64,000 bases of DNA from Nitrosomonas sp. (GCF_019752095.1 NZ_JAIEMO010000034.1:1-64000), one strand, 5' to 3'. Positions 8,701 to 18,975 are shown, counted from the first letter of the stretch. Notes: a model not told the origin generated them from the letters alone. Program-made: numbers and translations.

Positions 8701-11700
8701 TTAGATTTTTGAGAGCGTTCCGTCTACCAAAACAAGAATGTCTGGCGCTGTATTTGGCCTGTCAGCCATTAATTTATCCCATACCGGCTGATAAACATTC
8801 CAAGCCTTGTTCAACTTATCCCACTTGTATCGACCATCTCCAACCTCATCAGCCGCCTCTTTTATGTATTCCTTCCACTCCATAATGATAGGCCATGAAG
8901 TTGTATCAATCCGGATGCCGATTATCTTGGCACCCGCGTCGTCTTGCATGGTGACAGTCTCATTGTCGGTCTGCTGCGAAGCGTTCACTTCCGTCAATCG
9001 TTTTATTGCGGCAGCTACAATCACACGAAACTCATGGGGCAAGTAATCGTCTGACGGGTCCTTGTTCTCATAATCGAACCAGTAAAGTGTTTTGCGCATG
9101 TAATCACTTACCTGTTCGCGTATTTCCTGCTGCGTTCTACCTGTAAGAGCAGCCTCAAAATCATCCGCAGAAATAAGGTTCTTGATGGCTGCACTAAGAT
9201 TGTAAGGAGATCCATCAAAGTCATCTATTGTTAAGGTTAAATTGTTGGCAATCGCATATTCACGCATTGCAGCGATCATGCTAGAACTGTCGATTCCGTC
9301 CGTTTTAACTACCGCAAGACTTGCTGGCGCCACAAATGATCCGTATTGAATCGACTTCACAATAGTTTTTTGTGATTCTTTGATATGCCGCCTTACGACT
9401 GTATTGTCTTTCGTTATTACGAAAGGGAAGTATGGTTGCGGCAGCATGTAGCCGTGGGTCGAGTAGGAAGCCATCATTTCAACTTTTCTTCGCTGCGCTA
9501 TTTCTGGAACGATATCGCTGAGACCGTTATCCAGAAACCCTTTTTCGTTGATCTCATCCTCGATACTGGCCGCGTCATTCAAGAGGGTGTCGTAATCAGC
9601 GGAGCCAGGATAAATTAATTCTCCACCGCCCCGAACGAATTCGACCAGCGGTATCCTGCGGATGCCGTTGTCGTCCTTGATGCCTCTCATGGCGTATCCT
9701 TTTGAAACGTCGAATATAGCCAGTGAACCGTCATTCTGACGAGAGAAGGTGCCGGTAACGATAGGCTTGCCATCAACTACAAAAGCATCGCTTTCAGCCG
9801 TGGCTTTGGCGATTTCAGCCGGGTAACTTCCCTTTTCACTGGCTTGACGCACGAAATTGGCTGTTGACTCATCGATCATGGACTGAGCCATATCAACTTC
9901 CATTTGCCATTCATTCTCTATTTCACTGTCATCGATGGAGTCAACATAGAAACTTGGATACAATTGGCCTTTCAGCATTTCTTCCATTTTTTCATCATTC
10001 AGTCGGCTAACCCTTCTAGCGGCCTGAAAGAAATCATCTATTGAAGTTTCATCCTTTTGATTGTTCTGATTTTGGCTGCGATGACCCTGGTAAATTTTGC
10101 CGGATGATTCTATCTGCCTTCTCATGCCATTAACCCTGGCTTTCAATTCTGACAATATTTGCTTGTTTTTGGCAACTGCAGATTCGGTTGCTTTGGGGTT
10201 ATTAATCCGGTCATTCAAAACCAAAATCTGCTTCTCGTAATTAAACACGCTAATGATTCTGCGGATAACGAATTCAGCCGGGCTTGGATTGTTTTTGAGG
10301 AACGTTCTTTGCTTGCGTATCGTGTCGATATTGATCATCTGTTTTTCACGATTGGTCGTAGCTCTTGCCTCAGCCTCTTTTGCGGCAATGGTTTCCTGCA
10401 GGCGTTTCATTGCATCTGAATCACCAACGGTATCAATCAATGCTTCCATTTGTTCTTTCGACAACCCGCCGGTTACGGCCACCGATCCACCACCATCGAT
10501 ATCCATGACCTGACCAATCCAATCGGCCTTTTTGTTGACCATCGAACGTTTGCTAGTATCGAAGGTGCCGTCCGCGTCGTAGTGGTAAACGTTAACGCGC
10601 TGAGTCTTGTTGCCTTGCCGCACGCCTCGACCATTGCGCTGTTCCAGGCTATCCGGCGTCCATCCAATGGTTAAATGATGAATGGCCTGAGTACCTTTTT
10701 GCAGGTTAATACCCACTTCAGCTTTTTCGTTAGCAATGACAGTCCGGTACTTATTGCCGTCTCCGTTGGCGTTAAAACCATCCTGGACCGCAAGAATTTC
10801 ATCCGGTGAATTATTTGTTTTGCCGGTAATAATCGCTATCGCGCTCGATGGAACCCCGGCACGCTTCGCTAATAATCGCTTGATCTTGTTATGCAATGGC
10901 AGAATGTCGCAGAATATGATTTGCTTTACAATGGATGACGTGCCGCCGTTCTCATCAACTCCCCGCGGGGTTGCCTGTTCATTCTGAAAGTTTTCCAGCA
11001 TAGCGGCCAGTTTTGGCGGTACCGACACATCCAGGTCAAGACCTTGCTTTTCGGCCATATCTTCAAACGCACTTTGGCTGATTGGGTCAATCGTATCGAC
11101 AACAATCCTGTTTCCAGCAATGATACGAGCTCGAACCGCGATCTTTAGCAACTCATAACCGTCGCCCGAAGAGTCTTTCACTATCTTTTTGCCAATAATT
11201 GCATCCTCAGTGGTCATGGGACCAGGCCGGGCACGCTCTTCTGATATTTTCTTGGCGTTGAATGTATCAATAACCGCCTTTGCTTTATCGGCCTGGGGCT
11301 GAATAAAGGTATAGAAAGTTGCACGCTGATCAAGTTCTGGATCGGCTATCAGCATGGTCATTTTGCTAATCAGATTGAATGGATGGCCGATCAGGTCAAT
11401 GTCCTCGCCAAAGTGCCTGGAAACCTCGTTAAAAGCATCCTTGTTACCCCGGTTAGGAACTTTTTCAGTTAACTCATCAATCGCAAAACGAAAGGCTGAT
11501 TTGTACAATTTCAATCGACTGACAATATCTCCGGTCAAAGTTACTTGAGAGGCTTTATCTTCACGGTCAGGCACCACAATTTGTTCGCCCACATCATCTG
11601 CATTTTTGATTGACGCGGTTTCATCAATAGCTTTTCTTAACACCTCAACGTTATTGAGTCCAACAAACACATCCGTGGTACGCGCCACGCCATCCATCGT

Positions 11701-14700
11701 CACGTCATCCTGATTTTCTTTCTGCACGAATATGTTCATGAAATCATCTGCACCCTTGATGCCCAGGCACATATCATTTACACGCTCATGCCCTGAAGCC
11801 AGCGACAACATAGAGTAGATTTCCAGTGGACTATTAGTGATCGGGGTGGCCGTCAGCAGCAGTACGCCGTCGCCCAATGGTGATTTGCCGCGTATGTACC
11901 AGGCTTTGGCTTGCGCATCGACTCCGCGCTTTGCTGCCGGCGCCATGGATAGAAACTTTGCGCTTTTAAAATCGATTGTTTCGGCTGAGTTTTTAAACAT
12001 ATGCGCTTCATCGATCACAATGCTATCTACACCCAGATCCTCAAGATATGGTGCGCTGCCGGTCTTTGATGATAAGACTGACATGAGGCCGGATTGCTTG
12101 CCTTTCGCACGCTCATCAGCTTTTTTATCTTCGCTTGACGAGAAACTTGCATCAGCTTTGCGCAAGAATAGTTCATATTCATGAATTGTTTCTTCGCGCA
12201 AGCGGATGCGCTCGAAGGCTTCCAGTGTCATAAATATTTTGCGGTGCCTGTTTTCCATGACAGATACCAGGTCAGTATCAAAATTGGATGAACTGACCGT
12301 TGCTTTGCCATTTTTATCGAAACGCAAACCGATAAATAGCGAATCATCCATGCTGGCATACGCTCTGGCAGCTTCTTTACGCCAGTTTGACAGAACTGAG
12401 TTCGGTACCACGATGAAAGTTTTATTCTTGACCCCGATACTTTGCACGTACTGAATAGAAGATAGTGCAACGAAGGTCTTTCCTAGTCCGACCCCATGTC
12501 CATTAATACCCTCGAAATTGCGGCTCATACGCCGCACAAAAGCATTCTGGTAGCCGTGCAGCGTAATATCTCCACTCATTCCTGCGATCGCTAGCGGCGA
12601 TTCATCATCAGATTGTCTGAAGCGCAATTTAGAAGGATCACCTGCTTTGGCTTGCATCCTGTCCATGATGGCCTTGTTGCCGCGAACCCAACCGTTAAAC
12701 TGTTCATTGGCAGTCACCACTTTCTTGCGCAGAATGCTCAAACCTTGAGCATCGCTCATATCAAGCTTTGCCCCGCCCAGGGTAATTGTGCCGTTTTTGA
12801 GATAGTCGCCAATACGATTCAGCAATTTTTCATTGTCAGAAAGTTTGCTGCCGGGAACGTTAATATCAACATTCTTGTGCCCGGTTTTTTCATCAAACAC
12901 AACCGAAGCGGAAGGATGAACAAACCGGCGCAGGAATTCAGCTTTTTCCTCGCATGACACGTATGGACTAAAAAGATTGAAGGTCAGTTTGGAAACATCG
13001 ATTTTATCCAACCGACTTTCGGCATCCAGCTTTTGACGCAACAGCTTGGCTCGTATCGTTTCATCCGTTGCCTGTGCAATCTCAGCATCGGACCGACGCA
13101 GGAAATCGGCATAATTGCCGGTGTAGTAATCATCCGCGCGTGTGACATGCCGGCCATCGGGAGAAATACACCAGTTGCTATCCTCAATCGGATTGAAATC
13201 ATGGCCAAATATGCCTTTGGCATCATCCATCGATGCCCATATCGATCTGCTTTTGTAACGTAATCCCTCGAATCCTGAATCAGCCGTTATCTCAAGAGGT
13301 GTCACCGACTGCTGCACATCGCCGCGCCATACCGCAGAGAATCCGGTTTTTTTCTGGTAATGGTTGCCCATTCTCTTCATGGCATCGCGGATTCGTCCTC
13401 CAAGACTTGAAGGTCGACTCTTTGCTGCAGAATAGGAAACCTGCATGGCATCGGATAGAGCGGGATACTCATCGATGTACTTAACGCCGGTTTCTTCGCT
13501 CAAACGCTCATCAAGCACCTGAAATACAGCTAACCCCACGACGCCAGCATTCCAGTATTTTGCGCGGTCTCCATGATCCGGCAGGCGTATGAGCTCATTG
13601 ACTGCGGCACGCATCCAGCCAGGAATATCCAGCGCCTGTGAGGTGTCATTCATGTAATCGAATAATTTCGACGCATCAGCCCATTGGATTCTGTTTTCAA
13701 ATGCGGAATAGGGGTTTGCCAACTTGCCAAGCAATCCCGCCATGTCAACGCTCTCTTCATTACGAGCCATTGGTACCCACCGGCCATCCTGCATTTGCAG
13801 TGTTTGCCCGGATTGAGTAATGGTGTCGCCATCACGGTAAACTATCGGTGATGTTTCGATGGTTCCAAGCAAATCCCACTCGATTCTGGAATCAGGGAAT
13901 CTTCTTAGCATTCTGGCTATTTCCGGCATACTGGCCGGGTTCATAACACGGTCCACGTCACGGAATTTTTCAGGATCCTTTGCAACAAACTCGCCCAGGA
14001 TAAAGCGCTTGCCTTCGGTATTGAAATACTGGCCTTCAATGAAAGTGGTCCACTGCACATTGGATTCAATCAGGGTTTGAGGCGATTGTTCGCGCAATTC
14101 AGCAATCTTATCCAGCGTTTCCCGGTCATATTTACGGAACGCAATTACGTCGGTCATAGTATCCGCACTTGCGGTACCAAAAACCGAATTAGGCAGACGA
14201 TAAGCACCCATAAACTCAGCCATAAAACTTGCTTTCAAGCGCAGCTCTTCTTCTTTACCACCCTTGCCGGACACGCATCGAGGAGGCGTAATAAAGATAG
14301 CCAAACCACCCGGTTTTAGTTTCTCAAGCGACCTTAATATGAAGTAATTTTGTAGCGGCTCTTTCTGGTATCTGTCATCATGTAACTGATTACCACCACG
14401 ATCAGCAACGCCACCAAAAGGCACGTTGGTTACAATCGCATCGTAATGTTCATCAGGAGTCGCAGCTGCTACTTTTTCAAACGGCGATACAGTTGCAACA
14501 TAACCCGGTCCATCGTTCACCAGGCCATTAATCCTGCCTGATGTATCGTTCAATTCAATCGCATCAATAGCCGCGCTCAACGGTGCCGTGGCACCAAAGA
14601 TACCCACACCGGCGCTTGGATCAAGAACTTTGCCGCCCTTGAACCCAAGTTCTTCGAGCAGGGTCCAGATACCCTCAGCTATCGGTTTCGGAGTGTAATA

Positions 14701-15144
14701 CTCATAAGCCGAGCCTTTCTTGCCATCAGCGCCGATCAATGCTCCGCCGGTGCCGGAATATTTGGCCAGCGTTAGCTTCTGTTCACCCGTCAGCTTCTTA
14801 GGATCGATATCACCCGCGTCAATACGTGCAAGTAATTCCATGGCGGCCTGGTTATCCTGCTTTCTTTGAGATTGTTTGCGGTTTGGATCAAACTCGTAGT
14901 ATTGGGAGGTAGGTTCGCGCGGGGCTATAGCATCTTCAATGTCTTGCTGAATTGGGAATTGATCTGATTCTTGTGGCGTCACAAATTCGGTAGATGCCTG
15001 GCTAACCAAACCAAGTCTAACCATTGCCTCAGATTTGACCTTTTGCGCTTGCCGTTTGTCGCTAAATGATGGATTGCTGGCAAGTACCTTGTTCTGTTCT
15101 AATATCGTGTTCTGAACGGATCTTTTTTCTGCGAAAGAAATCAT
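8701..15144 (-). CDS. DarB-like adenine methyltransferase-SNF2 helicase polyvalent protein
   Basis: 2147 residues. Residues 175-184 hold the SAM-binding loop D-P-S-A-G-V-G-I-F-G and 240-243 the catalytic N-V-P-F, an N6-adenine methyltransferase signature. A helicase core follows, with Walker A G-V-G-L-G-K-T near residue 885, V-I-D-E-A-H near 1043, motif III L-L-T-A-T-P, and motif VI Q-R-N-G-R-G-V-R-Q-G near 1506. The remaining 500 residues are unassigned. This order matches phage P1 DarB-like proteins, which are injected with the DNA and protect it from type I restriction. The start has AGGA 8 bases upstream. It likely modifies or guards incoming phage DNA in cis; that role is inferred from the family. 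No frameshift was seen over the whole length. Confidence 0.88.
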   Translation of the reverse strand: MISFAEKRSVQNTILEQNKVLASNPSFSDKRQAQKVKSEAMVRLGLVSQASTEFVTPQESDQFPIQQDIEDAIAPREPTSQYYEFDPNRKQSQRKQDNQAAMELLARIDAGDIDPKKLTGEQKLTLAKYSGTGGALIGADGKKGSAYEYYTPKPIAEGIWTLLEELGFKGGKVLDPSAGVGIFGATAPLSAAIDAIELNDTSGRINGLVNDGPGYVATVSPFEKVAAATPDEHYDAIVTNVPFGGVADRGGNQLHDDRYQKEPLQNYFILRSLEKLKPGGLAIFITPPRCVSGKGGKEEELRLKASFMAEFMGAYRLPNSVFGTASADTMTDVIAFRKYDRETLDKIAELREQSPQTLIESNVQWTTFIEGQYFNTEGKRFILGEFVAKDPEKFRDVDRVMNPASMPEIARMLRRFPDSRIEWDLLGTIETSPIVYRDGDTITQSGQTLQMQDGRWVPMARNEESVDMAGLLGKLANPYSAFENRIQWADASKLFDYMNDTSQALDIPGWMRAAVNELIRLPDHGDRAKYWNAGVVGLAVFQVLDERLSEETGVKYIDEYPALSDAMQVSYSAAKSRPSSLGGRIRDAMKRMGNHYQKKTGFSAVWRGDVQQSVTPLEITADSGFEGLRYKSRSIWASMDDAKGIFGHDFNPIEDSNWCISPDGRHVTRADDYYTGNYADFLRRSDAEIAQATDETIRAKLLRQKLDAESRLDKIDVSKLTFNLFSPYVSCEEKAEFLRRFVHPSASVVFDEKTGHKNVDINVPGSKLSDNEKLLNRIGDYLKNGTITLGGAKLDMSDAQGLSILRKKVVTANEQFNGWVRGNKAIMDRMQAKAGDPSKLRFRQSDDESPLAIAGMSGDITLHGYQNAFVRRMSRNFEGINGHGVGLGKTFVALSSIQYVQSIGVKNKTFIVVPNSVLSNWRKEAARAYASMDDSLFIGLRFDKNGKATVSSSNFDTDLVSVMENRHRKIFMTLEAFERIRLREETIHEYELFLRKADASFSSSEDKKADERAKGKQSGLMSVLSSKTGSAPYLEDLGVDSIVIDEAHMFKNSAETIDFKSAKFLSMAPAAKRGVDAQAKAWYIRGKSPLGDGVLLLTATPITNSPLEIYSMLSLASGHERVNDMCLGIKGADDFMNIFVQKENQDDVTMDGVARTTDVFVGLNNVEVLRKAIDETASIKNADDVGEQIVVPDREDKASQVTLTGDIVSRLKLYKSAFRFAIDELTEKVPNRGNKDAFNEVSRHFGEDIDLIGHPFNLISKMTMLIADPELDQRATFYTFIQPQADKAKAVIDTFNAKKISEERARPGPMTTEDAIIGKKIVKDSSGDGYELLKIAVRARIIAGNRIVVDTIDPISQSAFEDMAEKQGLDLDVSVPPKLAAMLENFQNEQATPRGVDENGGTSSIVKQIIFCDILPLHNKIKRLLAKRAGVPSSAIAIITGKTNNSPDEILAVQDGFNANGDGNKYRTVIANEKAEVGINLQKGTQAIHHLTIGWTPDSLEQRNGRGVRQGNKTQRVNVYHYDADGTFDTSKRSMVNKKADWIGQVMDIDGGGSVAVTGGLSKEQMEALIDTVGDSDAMKRLQETIAAKEAEARATTNREKQMINIDTIRKQRTFLKNNPSPAEFVIRRIISVFNYEKQILVLNDRINNPKATESAVAKNKQILSELKARVNGMRRQIESSGKIYQGHRSQNQNNQKDETSIDDFFQAARRVSRLNDEKMEEMLKGQLYPSFYVDSIDDSEIENEWQMEVDMAQSMIDESTANFVRQASEKGSYPAEIAKATAESDAFVVDGKPIVTGTFSRQNDGSLAIFDVSKGYAMRGIKDDNGIRRIPLVEFVRGGGELIYPGSADYDTLLNDAASIEDEINEKGFLDNGLSDIVPEIAQRRKVEMMASYSTHGYMLPQPYFPFVITKDNTVVRRHIKESQKTIVKSIQYGSFVAPASLAVVKTDGIDSSSMIAAMREYAIANNLTLTIDDFDGSPYNLSAAIKNLISADDFEAALTGRTQQEIREQVSDYMRKTLYWFDYENKDPSDDYLPHEFRVIVAAAIKRLTEVNASQQTDNETVTMQDDAGAKIIGIRIDTTSWPIIMEWKEYIKEAADEVGDGRYKWDKLNKAWNVYQPVWDKLMADRPNTAPDILVLVDGTLSKI

Positions 15145-15167
15145 TGATTGAGTCCTGATGATGGCAA

Positions 15168-15187
15168 TTTATGATCGCTATCATAAA
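15168..15187. promoter_or_regulatory. Palindromic operator candidate
   Basis: Perfect 8-base arms TTTATGAT and ATCATAAA around CGCT, centred about 33 bases upstream of the DarB-like start. The position between the CGGAAAA motif and the start codon fits a repressor site. No regulator was identified. Confidence 0.4.
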
Positions 15188-15213
15188 GACGTAGCAACGC
15201 CTTATTTGCTTGG

Positions 15214-15220
15214 TTTTCCG
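15214..15220 (-). promoter_or_regulatory. CGGAAAA phage promoter motif (DarB-like operon)
   Basis: The minus strand reads CCGGAAAACC, 70 bases before the start at 15144, in the same orientation as the gene. It matches the motif found before other phage operon heads. Confidence 0.4.
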
Positions 15221-15509
15221 GGGAACAACTACGTGCTATTGATCCTTATAAGCGCGTATTTCATTGGTAGAAGTTGAAGGTATAACTTGGTAATTAAGAT
15301 ACGACAAAGTCGCTTGATGTTATCAGCATAGACTTGTATTGGCTCACACGTGATAAGATACTTTCGAACTCAAAGCAGGACCGAATCGTACAGTGAGTAT
15401 TCGACCCGAAACAGACTTATACCTGCATATAAAACATAACTATAATTTGGTGTTAAGCGGACGTTTAATCAATTTTTGTGCATAATTCCGAGCCCCCTAA
15501 CTTTGTCGT

Positions 15510-15923
15510 GTGGCTATTTTGGATACAATCACAAAAGAAAAACGCAGCGAAATCATGAGTAAGGTTCGGAGCAAGAACACCTCTCCGGAGCTCGCTGTCC
15601 GCAAGCTGGTTTTCTCCCTTGGATACCGTTACCGTCTTCACGCCAAAAACCTGCCCGGCAAACCGGACTTAGTTTTCTCGGGCCGCAAGAAAGTTATCTT
15701 CGTGCACGGCTGTTTTTGGCACGGGCACGATTGCACGCGCGGGAGCGCACCTGCGACGAACAAAGAATTTTGGCTTCCTAAGTTGGAAAAGAATAAAGTA
15801 CGCGATGCGGAAACGTTCCGCCTTCTCAATAGTATGAGTTGGAGTGTTTTGGTTATTTGGCAATGCCAAATGAAAGATGAAGACGACTTAAAAACAACAA
15901 TAATCAATTTTTTGAATACTTAG
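15510..15923 (+). CDS. vsr: Very short patch repair endonuclease (Vsr)
   Basis: 137 residues, normal for Vsr. It nicks 5' of T in T:G mismatches made by deamination of 5-methylcytosine. Seen: the N-terminal R-S-x-x-M-S-K-V-R-S-K-N-T region that intercalates DNA, P-D-L-V-F with Asp53 as the metal ligand, and F-V-H-G-C-F-W-H-G-H-D-C (64-75) holding the catalytic His and a zinc-site Cys. The GTG start at 15510 is chosen because the N-terminal conserved segment would be lost from the ATG at 15555. It precedes a MORC-type ATPase by 35 bases on the same strand and shares the cassette with a cytosine methyltransferase, whose deamination damage it would repair. Confidence 0.93.
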   Translation: MAILDTITKEKRSEIMSKVRSKNTSPELAVRKLVFSLGYRYRLHAKNLPGKPDLVFSGRKKVIFVHGCFWHGHDCTRGSAPATNKEFWLPKLEKNKVRDAETFRLLNSMSWSVLVIWQCQMKDEDDLKTTIINFLNT

Positions 15924-15958
15924 TCGTCCGACGACGCATCATTGTTAAGGATAATTTA

Positions 15959-17941
15959 ATGACGGAATTCGCTTTTAAGATCGATTTGAACGTGCTGAAT
16001 CATTTGGGACTGGGGTTATACAGCAGCACGCCTGCCGTTTTAACGGAAATCATCGCCAACGCTTACGATGCCGAAGCGACGGAAGTTACCATTTCCATCG
16101 ATAAAAGCCAGCATATCATTACCATTGCAGACAACGGCCACGGCATGTCCGAAGACGATTTGCAGGGCAAGTTTTTAAACGTCGGTTATGCAAGACGGAA
16201 TTTTTCCGACTTTACGCTTACCGGAATGCGGCGCGTGATGGGTAGGAAAGGTATCGGAAAATTGGCCATGTTTTCGCTGGCCGACATCGTCGATATTTCT
16301 ACACGGCAAAAAGAGAAAGAGGCTTTAGGTGTATCCGTAAACGTTCCAGAGCTAAAAAGCACTATTAATGACCATCAAGAATATAAGCTTAAACCTATAA
16401 CGCCTTCGCATAAGCTGAACGGGGCTCACGGCACCGTTATCCGGCTGTCGGAACTGAATAAATCGATTATCTCGACAACGGAGTCTAATTTAAAACTGCG
16501 GCTATCCAGACGCTTCAGCATCATCGGCAACAGCGGAGATTTGCCGTTCGAAATTTACATTAACGAAGACAAAGTTACAATCGCCGACCGAGGTTTTCAC
16601 GACGACGTCCAATTTTTTTGGAGTTTCGGCGGCGACGAAGCTGACGACAATTTAAAACTGTGTAAGAACCTTGCCGTCGATAAAGATACGAAAGTCCAAA
16701 GAATAATGGTGCTCGACCCTTCGGTTCAGTACGACTGCGGCTTGGCGCTTCGCGGGTATATCGCATCGGTTACCAAACCGAAACAGTTGAAGGAAAAGGA
16801 CACCAACATTAACCAAATTTCTGTTTTCGCCAACGGCCGCGTTTTTCAAGAAGACGTGTTGCCGATTTTAAGCAACAGCGATCATTTCAATAGCTATTTG
16901 GTCGGCGAAATTCACGCCGATTTTTTGGATCAGGATGAGGTAGACAGAGCAACGGCCAGCCGGGAAGCCATCAAGCAGAACGACCCGAAATTTATGGGGT
17001 TGCTCGGCCATTTAAGAACTCAGATGCAAAAAGTGGCAAGTGCCTGGGACGATTGGCGTAAAGCTCTTGGGTACGAGAATCTGCCGGATAAGAATCCGTT
17101 TGTGGAAGAGTGGCTTAACACCCTTACCGACAAGCGTGACAGAAAGTCGGCCGAAAAGTTGATTATGAGTGTTTACAACAATCAATTCTCTTCCAACCAA
17201 GACCAAAACGACGAATACAAAAAAGATTTATATCGAAGTACGGTTATCGGATTTGAGAAACTTAAGGCCAAGAAACAATTGGCAAGACTTGATACAATCA
17301 GCAGTGTTACAAGCCCTGAGTTTCAAGCAATATTTCATTCGCTGGACGATATGGAGGAAACATATTATTGGGATATCACCAATAATCGTCTGCATATCAT
17401 CGAAAAATTTAAAGATATCGTTGATAAAAAAGAGCTTGAGAAAGTCGCTCAAGAGTATCTATTCGAGCATCTATGGCTTCTCGATCCGACCTGGGACAGA
17501 ATTAAAGGTTCCGAGCATCTTGAATTGACGCTGACCGATGAATTAAAGAAAGCGAAACCGGATGCAGACAGCGGAGCCAGAATCGATATCGCTTACCGAA
17601 ACAGCGCTGGTCGCCAGATTATTATCGAACTAAAAAAGCCCGGTATAACACCGGATTTCTATAAATTATTGAAACAGGCTAAGAAATATAAAGATGCCGT
17701 GAAACAGTTTCTTATCGACCATCCCGATACTTTCCACGCTTCGGTAGATGCTATCGATATATGCCTTTTGCTCGAAAAGGATGTTGCGATGGATGAGGAT
17801 CAAAAAGACATGCTTCAGAGCGCCAATGCCAGAATCGTTACCTATAAGGGCTTAATTGAAAATGCGTTCAGAGTGTATCAGGAATATTTGAATGCACATC
17901 AAAAAGCCTCGAAAATCGAGCAATTGGTACAAAAAATCTAA
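15959..17941 (+). CDS. GHKL (MORC/MutL-type) ATPase with nuclease-like C-terminus, probable restriction enzyme
   Basis: 660 residues. The N-terminal GHKL ATPase shows the N-box E-I-I-A-N-A-Y-D (30-37), D-N-G-H-G-M (58-63) and G-R-K-G-I-G-K-L-A (95-103). The C-terminal part near residues 540-560 has R-I-D-I-A-Y followed by I-I-I-E-L-K-K-P, a D...ExK arrangement of the PD-(D/E)xK nuclease fold. Such MutL/MORC-like proteins occur in restriction-modification loci with Vsr and cytosine methyltransferases, and some are annotated as BbrUII/HgiDII-type restriction enzymes. The stop codon overlaps the convergent methyltransferase stop (CTAA). Probable role: ATP-dependent cleavage of unmethylated DNA. 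The specificity cannot be read from sequence. Confidence 0.82.
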   Translation: MTEFAFKIDLNVLNHLGLGLYSSTPAVLTEIIANAYDAEATEVTISIDKSQHIITIADNGHGMSEDDLQGKFLNVGYARRNFSDFTLTGMRRVMGRKGIGKLAMFSLADIVDISTRQKEKEALGVSVNVPELKSTINDHQEYKLKPITPSHKLNGAHGTVIRLSELNKSIISTTESNLKLRLSRRFSIIGNSGDLPFEIYINEDKVTIADRGFHDDVQFFWSFGGDEADDNLKLCKNLAVDKDTKVQRIMVLDPSVQYDCGLALRGYIASVTKPKQLKEKDTNINQISVFANGRVFQEDVLPILSNSDHFNSYLVGEIHADFLDQDEVDRATASREAIKQNDPKFMGLLGHLRTQMQKVASAWDDWRKALGYENLPDKNPFVEEWLNTLTDKRDRKSAEKLIMSVYNNQFSSNQDQNDEYKKDLYRSTVIGFEKLKAKKQLARLDTISSVTSPEFQAIFHSLDDMEETYYWDITNNRLHIIEKFKDIVDKKELEKVAQEYLFEHLWLLDPTWDRIKGSEHLELTLTDELKKAKPDADSGARIDIAYRNSAGRQIIIELKKPGITPDFYKLLKQAKKYKDAVKQFLIDHPDTFHASVDAIDICLLLEKDVAMDEDQKDMLQSANARIVTYKGLIENAFRVYQEYLNAHQKASKIEQLVQKI

Positions 17942-18975
17942 TCGACCGATTCCAAATGTGTCAAGATAGCTTGGCCCTGCTGCCGGATGAATTCAGGGGG
18001 CAAGGCGTTACCAATCATTAGCGCCGCCGAGTCTTTGCCTCTGCGCAAGGAAAAATAGTAATCTTTAGGAAAGGTTTGCAGCAATGCCGCCTCCCTTAAA
18101 GTGATCGCTCTGTTTTCTTCCGGGTGTAAAAATCGACCTTTCGAAGGATTGTGACATCCTCCGGTTATGGTCGGCGAAACATCTTCCCACCGCATTCTGC
18201 CGTATACATCCCTAAATCCGTTCGGATAGCGTTTATGGCATTCCAACCAATATTCTGGCGGCAAGTCCTTTCTGCTTCCGCCGTCTTTGGGAATTAAAGA
18301 AATCAGTTTGCCGATCTTTTCCGAACGCATTTCGGGTAAGTCGTGCAGCGGATCGCCGCTTTCACCGGCTTTCGGTAACCAGGCGATCGCTTCTTTTACC
18401 GTGGCTTTTATTTCGGACGGTTTCGGTTGTTCGACACTACCGAATCGACTGGCTGTAAAAATCATGCGTTTGCGTCTCTGCGGGACACCATAGTCGGCGA
18501 TATCGTCGATACGTAAGCTTGTTGCGTCGATAAGAAAGCCTAAATCTTTAAGTTGCGCGATTGCGTAAGTCATTCTTGTATCTTTCGCAAGCGCCGGGAC
18601 ATTCTCCATCATTATGCACTTCGGTAAAAACACCTTTACCCAGCGAACGAATTCGAAAACAAGTTCGTTGCGCCGATCTTCGGCGCTGGCATGTTTCTTT
18701 CTGGTTCTCAGTGACGAGAAGCCTTGGCAGGGCGGACAACCAGCCAGCAAGGATAATTCTCCGGGCTTTAATCCCAACGCAGACATGACTTCAGTCGGCG
18801 ATAGGTTGCAAATATCGCCTTCCAGTAATAGAGTCTTTTTATGGTTGTGGCGGTAGGTTTCTGCGGCAATGTTAAGCAGTTCGACACCAGCGAGCACACG
18901 AAAACCAGCTTGTTCAAGCCCACATGTCAACCCGCCGGCACCGCAGAATAAATCGATTGCTGTGTATTTTTTCAT
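17938..18975 (-). CDS. DNA cytosine-5 methyltransferase
   Basis: 345 residues with all key C5 motifs: I D-L-F-C-G-A-G-G-L (8-16), IV G-C-P-P-C-Q-G-F-S with catalytic Cys83, VI M-E-N-V-P (Glu124), VIII Q-R-R-K-R, IX with R-E-A-A-L-L-Q-T-F-P, and X with I-G-N-A-L-P-P. It is transcribed towards the ATPase gene and their stops overlap. This leaves the methylase under its own promoter in the following 178-base gap, useful for protecting DNA before the nuclease acts. It forms the M component of the Vsr/ATPase cassette. The target-recognition region between VIII and IX is about 70 residues and its target is unknown. Confidence 0.95.
   Translation of the reverse strand: MKKYTAIDLFCGAGGLTCGLEQAGFRVLAGVELLNIAAETYRHNHKKTLLLEGDICNLSPTEVMSALGLKPGELSLLAGCPPCQGFSSLRTRKKHASAEDRRNELVFEFVRWVKVFLPKCIMMENVPALAKDTRMTYAIAQLKDLGFLIDATSLRIDDIADYGVPQRRKRMIFTASRFGSVEQPKPSEIKATVKEAIAWLPKAGESGDPLHDLPEMRSEKIGKLISLIPKDGGSRKDLPPEYWLECHKRYPNGFRDVYGRMRWEDVSPTITGGCHNPSKGRFLHPEENRAITLREAALLQTFPKDYYFSLRRGKDSAALMIGNALPPEFIRQQGQAILTHLESVD

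Larger units (their letters stand above)
15145..15509. other. Divergent intergenic region
   Basis: It separates the minus-strand DarB-like gene from the plus-strand vsr gene. It contains a 20-base palindrome near the DarB-like start and a CGGAAAA motif facing that gene. The vsr-proximal half is AT-rich, but no convincing promoter or RNA was recognised. Confidence 0.6.

Noticed and set aside
15638-15907. Minus-strand frames opposite vsr
   Set aside because: Vsr motifs on the plus strand are complete, so these are shadows.
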